Of a stretch of DNA of 64,000 nucleotides, positions 57,986 to 64,000 are shown in pieces. The stretch is taken from positions 1 through 64,000 of the forward strand of contig JBBARC010000014.1 in NCBI GenBank assembly GCA_040400005.1. Direction: 5' to 3'. The notes under the pieces are model-generated. The model was not told where the DNA came from. It did no database searches and worked only from the letters and a program-made list of their open reading frames with translations. Position 1 is the stretch's first letter, and each line of letters starts with the position of its first letter. The position numbers were made by a program, and so were the translations under genes. Origin of the DNA: JBBARC01 sp040400005. GTDB taxonomy: Bacteria > Pseudomonadota > Alphaproteobacteria > Acetobacterales > Acetobacteraceae.

Positions 57986-60952
57986 ATGACACATCTGTCG
58001 GGCGCACCCCAGCTTGCGATTTTTACCATCGCGCCCAACCGGCCGTTTTTGGATACGCTGGCGGCGGCCCATCTGGCGCGCCACCACGACACGACTGAGG
58101 CCTTGGCCGATGCGATTTTTCTGCTGCCAACCAAGCGTGCAGCGCGCGCTTTGGCCGATGCGTTTCTACGCCAATCTGGCGGGCGGCCATTACTGCTGCC
58201 GCGCATCATTGCGCTGGGCGCGCCCGATGAAGCAGGCCTTGCGTTAACGGCCGCCCTAGATTTGCCGCAAGCCGTGCCGGCCGCCCTGCGCACCGCCATC
58301 CTCACCCAGCTGATTTTAAAGCTCGATGGCCGCAACGGCGCCCCCACCGCCCCCGATCAGGCCTGGACCCTAGCGGTGGCGCTGGCAGCGTTGCTCGATG
58401 AAGCCGCCTTAAACGAAATCGATCTGGCCCGCGCCCTGCCCAACGCAACCGGCGGCGAGTTTGCCGAACATTGGCAAAACACGCTTATTTTTCTTGATAT
58501 TATCACCCACGCCTGGCCCACCTGGCTGCAAGCGAACGGATACCTGGATGTGGCAGCCCGCCACGTCGCCTTGCTGCGCGCGCAAGGCGATGCGTGGGCG
58601 GCAAGCCCCCCCGCCGTGCCGGTGATCGCGGCCGGCATAACCGGCGCAGTGCCGGCCGCTTTGCGGCTATTGGCGGTGATCGCCCGTATGCCAGCTGGCC
58701 AGGTGGTGCTGCCCGGTTTTGATCTGGGCATGGACGCGGCCTGCCGGGCAGATTTAACCGACACCCACCCGCAAACCGCACTCCACGATGTGCTGGCAGG
58801 CCTTGGCGCAGAATCCGGCGATGTTGCGGAATATCCGCCAACCGAGGTGGCCCCGGTCTGCGCCAGCGCCCGCATCGATCTGCTGCGCACCGCCCTGCTG
58901 CCGGCTGCACAATTGGGCCAGTGGCAAACCGCCAGCCGCGATGGCGGCACCGGGGTTTACGCGTTACACGCCAGCGACCAGCAGCACGAAGCGGTGGCGA
59001 TTGCCCTTGCTTTGCGCAACACGCTGGAGATGCCCGGCGCCACCGCAGCCTTAGTCACCCCCGATCGGGCACTGGCCGCGCGGGTGGCGGCCGAATTGCA
59101 GCGTTTTGGCGTGGTCGCCGATGACAGCGCCGGCGAAGCACTGGCCGATAGCCCGCCGGCGGTATTTTTGCGCTTGCTGGCGGAAGCCGCCGATTTGCGG
59201 CCAGTGTCATTGCTCGCCCTGCTTAAACACCCGCTGGCAGCGCTCGGCCTAAGCCCAGCCGCCGCCCGCAACGCCGCCCGCACCCTAGAAATAAAAACCC
59301 TGCGCGGCCCCCGCCCGGCAGCGGGTTTCGCAGGCCTGGCCCAAAACGGCGCGGCGCCGGCATTTTTGGCCAGGCTGAAAACCGCGTTTGCCGCACTCCA
59401 CGCGCTGCCTGCCCTTGCCCCGGCGCCCGAATGGTTTGCAGCCTTGATCCAATCCGCCGAGGCCGCCGCCACCACCGACGCTACGTCCGGACCCGAAATC
59501 TTATGGCGCGGTGAAGATGGCGAGGCCTTGGCTGCCCAATTATCGGAGCTTTTGCCCAGCCTTGCCCGCCTGCCGTCGATTGACTTGGCCGATGTGGCAC
59601 CGCTGTTAACCGCAACCCTTGCCGGCATTGCCGTGCGCGGCACCGGCGCACGGCGCGCCGGCGGTGCCGCCCACCCGCGGGTTTTTATCTGGGGTTTGCT
59701 GGAAGCGCGTCTGCAATCCGCCGATTTACTGGTGCTGGGCGGGCTTACCGAGGGCACCTGGCCGGCCATCGCCGACCCCGGGCCATGGCTAAACCGCGAT
59801 ATGCGCAGGCGTGTGGGGCTGCCATCCCCCGATGCCGCGATCGGCGCCGCAGCGTTGGATTTTTGCCAATTCGCCTGCGCCGCCCCCGAAGTGGTGTTAT
59901 CGGCGCCAGCGCGGCGCGATGGGGCGCCTGCTGTGCCAGCACGCTGGCTGACCCGGCTAAATGCGTTTTTGGGTAGTGACGCCTTACCGTCACATCCATC
60001 GGCCGCGTGGGCTAATCTGCTGGATAAGCCATATGGCGATGCTGTCGCCGCCCGTGCCCCCGCGCCCTGCCCCGCCGTTGCCCACCGGCCGCGGCGCCTG
60101 TCGGTTACCGACATCGGCACCTGGCTGATCGATCCTTACGCGATCTACGCGCGGCGGATTTTGAATTTGGAAAAACTGAAAGACATCGAAGAACCCGCCG
60201 ATGCTTCAGATTACGGCACGCTGGTGCACCAAGCGCTGGCGGATTTTGCCAAAACCTACGGCACCACCGTACCGTTTGATCACGCAGCCGCTCTGCGCGA
60301 TGTGTTTTTGGCAACCCTAATCGCCGCCCAAGCCACCAGCGCCGTGCGGCCCGCCTTGGCTGCCTGGTGGCGGCCACGCTTAATGCGCATTGCCGATTGG
60401 ATCGCCGATACCGCCGAACCCGCCTGGCGCGAAGGCGTGCCGTTGGCCGCCTTGATCGCCGAACAGTCCGGCGAGATCGACCTTGCCGGCCCAGCCGGCC
60501 CCTTTTTGCTGCGTGCGCGGGCGGACAGGATCGATCGGCGGCAGAGCGACCACAGTTTGGGGATTATCGATTATAAAACCGGCACCGTGCCATCCAACAA
60601 AAACGTCGAAGCAGGCTTGGCGCCGCAACTACCACTCGAAGCCATGATGCTGGCGCGCGGCGCATTTGGCGCAGCCTTTGCAGGCGATGCCACCCGCCTG
60701 GCCTATTGGGGCATCACCGGCGGGCCCACAGCCGGCAAAAAACAGCTGCTGTTTGGCGGCGATGCCGGCAAAACCAGGACCGCCGCCGCCTTGGCGGAAA
60801 CCCGGCTGTGCGAACTGATCGCGATTTATGACGATCCCGCCCGGCCCTATTTGGCGCAGCCTTTGGCGGGCCAGGTGCCGCGCTTCAGCGATTACGCCCA
60901 GCTGGCGCGGGTGGCCGAATGGACATCGGCCGAAGACGAGGCCGAAACCTAA
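57986..60952 (+). CDS. addB: Double-strand break repair protein AddB
   Basis: This 988-residue protein is the AddB subunit of the AddAB helicase-nuclease: LFLLPTKRAARALADAFL-type sequence near the start, DLADVAPLLTATL in the middle and the RecB-like nuclease at the C-terminus (LGIIDYKTGTVPSNK, then PLEAMMLARGAFG). It trims broken DNA ends for recombination. The usual AddA partner gene is not next to it: the following 160 bp are non-coding, then a secreted-protein gene. The length is normal. Confidence 0.9.
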   Translation: MTHLSGAPQLAIFTIAPNRPFLDTLAAAHLARHHDTTEALADAIFLLPTKRAARALADAFLRQSGGRPLLLPRIIALGAPDEAGLALTAALDLPQAVPAALRTAILTQLILKLDGRNGAPTAPDQAWTLAVALAALLDEAALNEIDLARALPNATGGEFAEHWQNTLIFLDIITHAWPTWLQANGYLDVAARHVALLRAQGDAWAASPPAVPVIAAGITGAVPAALRLLAVIARMPAGQVVLPGFDLGMDAACRADLTDTHPQTALHDVLAGLGAESGDVAEYPPTEVAPVCASARIDLLRTALLPAAQLGQWQTASRDGGTGVYALHASDQQHEAVAIALALRNTLEMPGATAALVTPDRALAARVAAELQRFGVVADDSAGEALADSPPAVFLRLLAEAADLRPVSLLALLKHPLAALGLSPAAARNAARTLEIKTLRGPRPAAGFAGLAQNGAAPAFLARLKTAFAALHALPALAPAPEWFAALIQSAEAAATTDATSGPEILWRGEDGEALAAQLSELLPSLARLPSIDLADVAPLLTATLAGIAVRGTGARRAGGAAHPRVFIWGLLEARLQSADLLVLGGLTEGTWPAIADPGPWLNRDMRRRVGLPSPDAAIGAAALDFCQFACAAPEVVLSAPARRDGAPAVPARWLTRLNAFLGSDALPSHPSAAWANLLDKPYGDAVAARAPAPCPAVAHRPRRLSVTDIGTWLIDPYAIYARRILNLEKLKDIEEPADASDYGTLVHQALADFAKTYGTTVPFDHAAALRDVFLATLIAAQATSAVRPALAAWWRPRLMRIADWIADTAEPAWREGVPLAALIAEQSGEIDLAGPAGPFLLRARADRIDRRQSDHSLGIIDYKTGTVPSNKNVEAGLAPQLPLEAMMLARGAFGAAFAGDATRLAYWGITGGPTAGKKQLLFGGDAGKTRTAAALAETRLCELIAIYDDPARPYLAQPLAGQVPRFSDYAQLARVAEWTSAEDEAET

Positions 60953-61112
60953 GCTTAACGGGTCAGGCCGGTTGTCTCTTCACGGCCTTGTGTGCAGGCG
61001 CTGCCAACAATGTGCACGCGCTGCTTGACATCGGGCGGGCTGAACGCCGAACGTTTTTGCGGCGCGCGCGGCAAGCTCTTCGTGCGCGCCCCAAACAACA
61101 GGAGGTTTTAAC

Positions 61113-61748
61113 ATGGCCTGCAAAGTTTCAACGGCCCTTCGCGCTGTTACCAGGGCGGCCATCGGGCTGGCCGCCCCGGTAATGACCTTGGGGGTGGTGG
61201 CCTTGGGGGGGATACCCCAGGCGCATGCTGCCAATGTCTCGGGCACCTACATCATGAACTGGACCGAGATCTGCCAGGCCCTGCAAAATGAAACCCTACT
61301 GACCGAAAACCCCGGCACCACCGACACCGACCTTTTGAGCATGTTGAACTCAGTGCAAAACGGCAAAATCAATCAATGGGTTGGCTACGCGACGTTTACA
61401 CCCACCGTTGCGGGCGGCTTAAGCGGTGCGCTGTCGGTGGTGAATGCCCAGACCAAAGGCAGCCTACTGGTGACCGGGCTACCCGGCCCGCCGGCAACAC
61501 CGGCAGTGAACGATCTGGGCTTAACCATTGGCAGCTCGGCAGCACCTGTCACCGGCACGTTCAGTTTCAAGCTTGGTGCGGCGCTAAATCCCGGTTCGGT
61601 GACATTTGTGGTGGACAAGGCCGTGGTGCTGCCGGCGTTCTTTGGCCAAGGGGTTGGCGGCACCATCACGCATTTCGAGTTTGTCGGGCTGGAACCCTCG
61701 ATGGGCGGCAAAGCATGCAGCGTGCACGGGTCGGCACAGCGGCGGTAA
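61113..61748 (+). CDS. Secreted protein, unknown function
   Basis: The ATG at 61113 has a strong AGGAGG nearby and encodes 211 residues with a signal peptide ending near PQAHA. The mature part is rich in Gly, Val and Thr and looks beta-stranded (VSGTYIMNWTEICQ, FTPTVAGGLSGALSVV, ITHFEFVGLEPSMGG), with two cysteines. No family is recognised. Confidence 0.75.
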   Translation: MACKVSTALRAVTRAAIGLAAPVMTLGVVALGGIPQAHAANVSGTYIMNWTEICQALQNETLLTENPGTTDTDLLSMLNSVQNGKINQWVGYATFTPTVAGGLSGALSVVNAQTKGSLLVTGLPGPPATPAVNDLGLTIGSSAAPVTGTFSFKLGAALNPGSVTFVVDKAVVLPAFFGQGVGGTITHFEFVGLEPSMGGKACSVHGSAQRR

Positions 61749-61843
61749 AGTTGATTTCGTCCCATCCCCCCTTGACCGCGCAGCCCCCCGGCGACAAGGA
61801 AACCTAGGGCCGCGATCGGCGGCTAGGTTGGAGACGACGCACC

Positions 61844-64000
61844 ATGGACACCCCCACATCGCCGCTAAGTTCGCTTGCGGCAATGGGCCAGCTTGGCCAA
61901 TCGCCATGGCTCGATTTTATCAGCCGCGACTATGTCGCATCGGGCAAGCTGGCGGCCTTAGTTGCCGCCGATGGTATTGGCGGGGTGACCTCCAACCCAG
62001 CGATTTTCGAAAAGGCAATCGCCACCGGCGCCGAATACGAAGACGCCCTGCGCACCCTAGCCGCCGACCCCACCCGCGATGCCAACGCCATTTATGAAGC
62101 CCTGGCCATCGCCGATATCCAGGCCGCCGCCGACGTGCTGGCCGGCGTGCACGCCGCTACCAACGGCACCGATGGTTTTGTCAGTTTAGAAGTGTGCCCG
62201 TATCTAGCACACGATACCGCCGGCACCGTGGCCGAAGCACGGCGCTTATGGGCGGCGGTTGATCGCCCCAATTTGATGGTAAAAGTGCCCGGCACCACCG
62301 CCGGTGTTGCCGCCATTCGCCAGTTGATTGAAGACGGCATCAGCATCAATGTCACTCTGTTGTTTGCCCTGGATGCTTACCAGGCGGTAGCGGAAGCCTA
62401 TGTCGCTGGTTTGGAAGCCCGCCATACGCGTGGTTTGTCGGTTGCCCGCATTGGCAGCGTTGCCAGCTTCTTTGTCAGCCGCATCGATGCCGTGATCGAC
62501 CGCGCCATCGACACCCGCATGGCCGCGGGCGATGCACAAAGCGCCGGCCTGCACAGCGTGCGCGGCAAAGTGGCCATCGCCAACGCCAAAATGGCCTATG
62601 CTTGGTTTGAAGATTTTTGTGAAACCCCGCGCTGGCAGGTGCTGCAGGAAGCCGGCGCCGCGCCACAGCGTTTATTATGGGCCAGCACCGGCACCAAAGA
62701 CCCCGCCTATAGCGATGTGCTGTATGTGGAAACGCTCATCGGTCCGCAAACGGTCAATACCCTGCCGCCAGCAACCATGGATGCGTTTCGCGATCATGGT
62801 GTGGCAGCCTCACAGTTAAGCGATAATGTGGATGATGCCCGCGCGCTGCTGTTGCAGGTGGACCATCTGGGCCTGGATTTGCCCGGTGTAACCGCGGCCT
62901 TGGTCGAAGATGGCGTGCGCCAATTCGCCCAAGCCGCCGATCGCTTGCTGGCAGCCGTGGATACCAAGCGGGTGACTGCCCTGGCCGGAAAACTATCGCG
63001 CGTGAGCGTAGATCTGCCCGATGATTTGGCGCGCGCGCACAACGACGTGCTGAGCGCCTGGCAGGCCGATGGCAAAACCCGTGCGCTATGGGCGCATGAT
63101 GCCAATGTGTGGACTAACCACGGCGAAGCAGCCTGGCTCGGGTGGCTCGCCTGCCCGCAAGCCGCAACCGCCGCGTTGGGCGATCTTGCAGCTTTTGCCT
63201 ATGACATTGCCCAATCAGGTATCACCGATGTGCTGCTGCTGGGCATGGGCGGGTCAAGCCTAGGGGCCGAAGTGCTGGGCGCTATTTTACCCGGCACACG
63301 TAAACTACACGTGCTGGACAGTACTAATCCAGACCAGGTTGCACGCGTGGTCGGCGGCGTAAGTCTGGCAACGACCCTGGTGATCGTTGCCAGCAAATCA
63401 GGCTCCACTCTGGAACCTAGCATGATGGAAAGTTACGTCTGGGCCCAGGCAGTGGCAACCCTAGGGCAGGATAAGGCCGGCGCGCATTTCGTCGCCATCA
63501 CCGATCCTGGTTCGGCTCTGGTAACACTTGCAACTAGCAAAAACTATCGCCGGTTATTTCTGGGTGATCCACAAATCGGCGGCCGCTTTTCAGTGCTGTC
63601 GCCGTTTGGCCTGGTGGTGGCGGCAGCCATCGGCGCCGACGTAAAACACCTTGCCCATCACGCCCGTAAAATGGCGGCAAGCTGCGCCCCGCTCACGCCG
63701 GCCACCACCAACCCCGGCGTTGTGCTGGGCACGCTACTAGGCGTCGCAGCCCGTGCCGGGCGCGATAAACTCACCTTGCTGATGCCGATAGCTCTCGCCC
63801 CACTTGGCGCCTGGCTAGAACAGTTAATTGCCGAAAGCACCGGCAAACACGGCATGGTTATTCTGCCGATCAACGGCGAAACCCCCGATGCCGCCAATGC
63901 CTATGGCGCCGACCGGATATTTGCCGATATTACCTTGGGCAACGATACCAGCGATCGCGGTGCCGCCCTGCGCCAAGCCGGCCACCCTGTGCTGCGCATC
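61844..64000 (+). CDS. Bifunctional transaldolase/glucose-6-phosphate isomerase (runs off window)
   Basis: The first 360 residues are a TalB-like transaldolase with Schiff-base Lys147 in NLMVKVPGT, TSNPAIFEKAI near the start and ASTGTKDPAYSDVLYVETLIG later. A glucose-6-phosphate isomerase domain follows (LLLGMGGSSLGAEVLG, ASKSGSTLEP), open to the window end at residue 719. The fused Tal-Pgi links the pentose phosphate pathway and hexose phosphates and occurs in Acetobacteraceae. The ATG at 61844 has GGAGACGACG upstream. Confidence 0.92.
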   Translation, partial: MDTPTSPLSSLAAMGQLGQSPWLDFISRDYVASGKLAALVAADGIGGVTSNPAIFEKAIATGAEYEDALRTLAADPTRDANAIYEALAIADIQAAADVLAGVHAATNGTDGFVSLEVCPYLAHDTAGTVAEARRLWAAVDRPNLMVKVPGTTAGVAAIRQLIEDGISINVTLLFALDAYQAVAEAYVAGLEARHTRGLSVARIGSVASFFVSRIDAVIDRAIDTRMAAGDAQSAGLHSVRGKVAIANAKMAYAWFEDFCETPRWQVLQEAGAAPQRLLWASTGTKDPAYSDVLYVETLIGPQTVNTLPPATMDAFRDHGVAASQLSDNVDDARALLLQVDHLGLDLPGVTAALVEDGVRQFAQAADRLLAAVDTKRVTALAGKLSRVSVDLPDDLARAHNDVLSAWQADGKTRALWAHDANVWTNHGEAAWLGWLACPQAATAALGDLAAFAYDIAQSGITDVLLLGMGGSSLGAEVLGAILPGTRKLHVLDSTNPDQVARVVGGVSLATTLVIVASKSGSTLEPSMMESYVWAQAVATLGQDKAGAHFVAITDPGSALVTLATSKNYRRLFLGDPQIGGRFSVLSPFGLVVAAAIGADVKHLAHHARKMAASCAPLTPATTNPGVVLGTLLGVAARAGRDKLTLLMPIALAPLGAWLEQLIAESTGKHGMVILPINGETPDAANAYGADRIFADITLGNDTSDRGAALRQAGHPVLRI

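Overview
The window looks like an alphaproteobacterial chromosome, probably from the Rhodospirillales/Acetobacteraceae. Three things suggest this: a complete EcfG-NepR-PhyR general stress circuit, a fused transaldolase/glucose-6-phosphate isomerase beside an ftsE-ftsX-YdcF-plsC block, and AddB. The family assignment is inference; no rRNA or other marker lies in the window.

Positions 1 to about 15306 are a Mu-like transposable prophage, cut off by the window start. Its repressor end lies near 15.3 kb and nearly all genes run leftwards, often with ATGA overlaps. From right to left: repressor with an operator array, Ner, a ParB-like protein, MuA transposase and MuB ATPase separated by a hairpin, small early genes (DUF3164, BRO-N-like, GemA, Mor-like), a GH108 endolysin, TraR/DksA, DUF2730, a gp26-like protein, the small terminase, a block of accessory genes (two tiny membrane proteins, ASCH, GP88-like), and the start of the large terminase. 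The phage end seems to abut a LuxR-type regulator gene.

Positions 15.3-27 kb hold mixed chromosomal genes: a secreted SGNH/CE2-like esterase, AIM24, SYLF, cysE, an AraC regulator, UspA, a very large secreted heparinase II/III-like protein and a glycosyltransferase.

Positions 27.0-36.7 kb are one leftward guanidine-degradation operon. A guanidine-I (ykkC) riboswitch precedes a three-gene ABC transporter, two DUF1989 proteins (carboxyguanidine deiminase subunits), a biotin-dependent guanidine/urea carboxylase and allophanate hydrolase. The carboxylase frame is broken by a single in-frame TAA. Positions 36.8-44.3 kb hold a complete histidine-utilisation locus: hutF-hutC leftwards and hutI-hutH-hutG-hutU rightwards, with a HutC-type operator between them.

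Positions 44.4-54.2 kb are a general stress island: holin-like and DUF883 membrane proteins, a sensor kinase reading frame with no ordinary start codon, ecfG, nepR, phyR, a CHASE3/PAS/HWE kinase, CsbD, a second DUF883 protein, a 25-residue membrane peptide, a haem/PQQ dehydrogenase, a 17M-like protein and a PepSY-like protein. Four near-perfect EcfG promoters (GGAAC, 16-17 bp, CGTT) can be read directly. Positions 54.2-64 kb carry plsC, YdcF, ftsX, ftsE, a zinc-ribbon protein, addB, a secreted protein and tal-pgi, which runs off the end.

A dispersed AT-rich hairpin repeat occurs at seven gene ends between 19.4 and 54.3 kb, three times as a two-armed element around a shared core.
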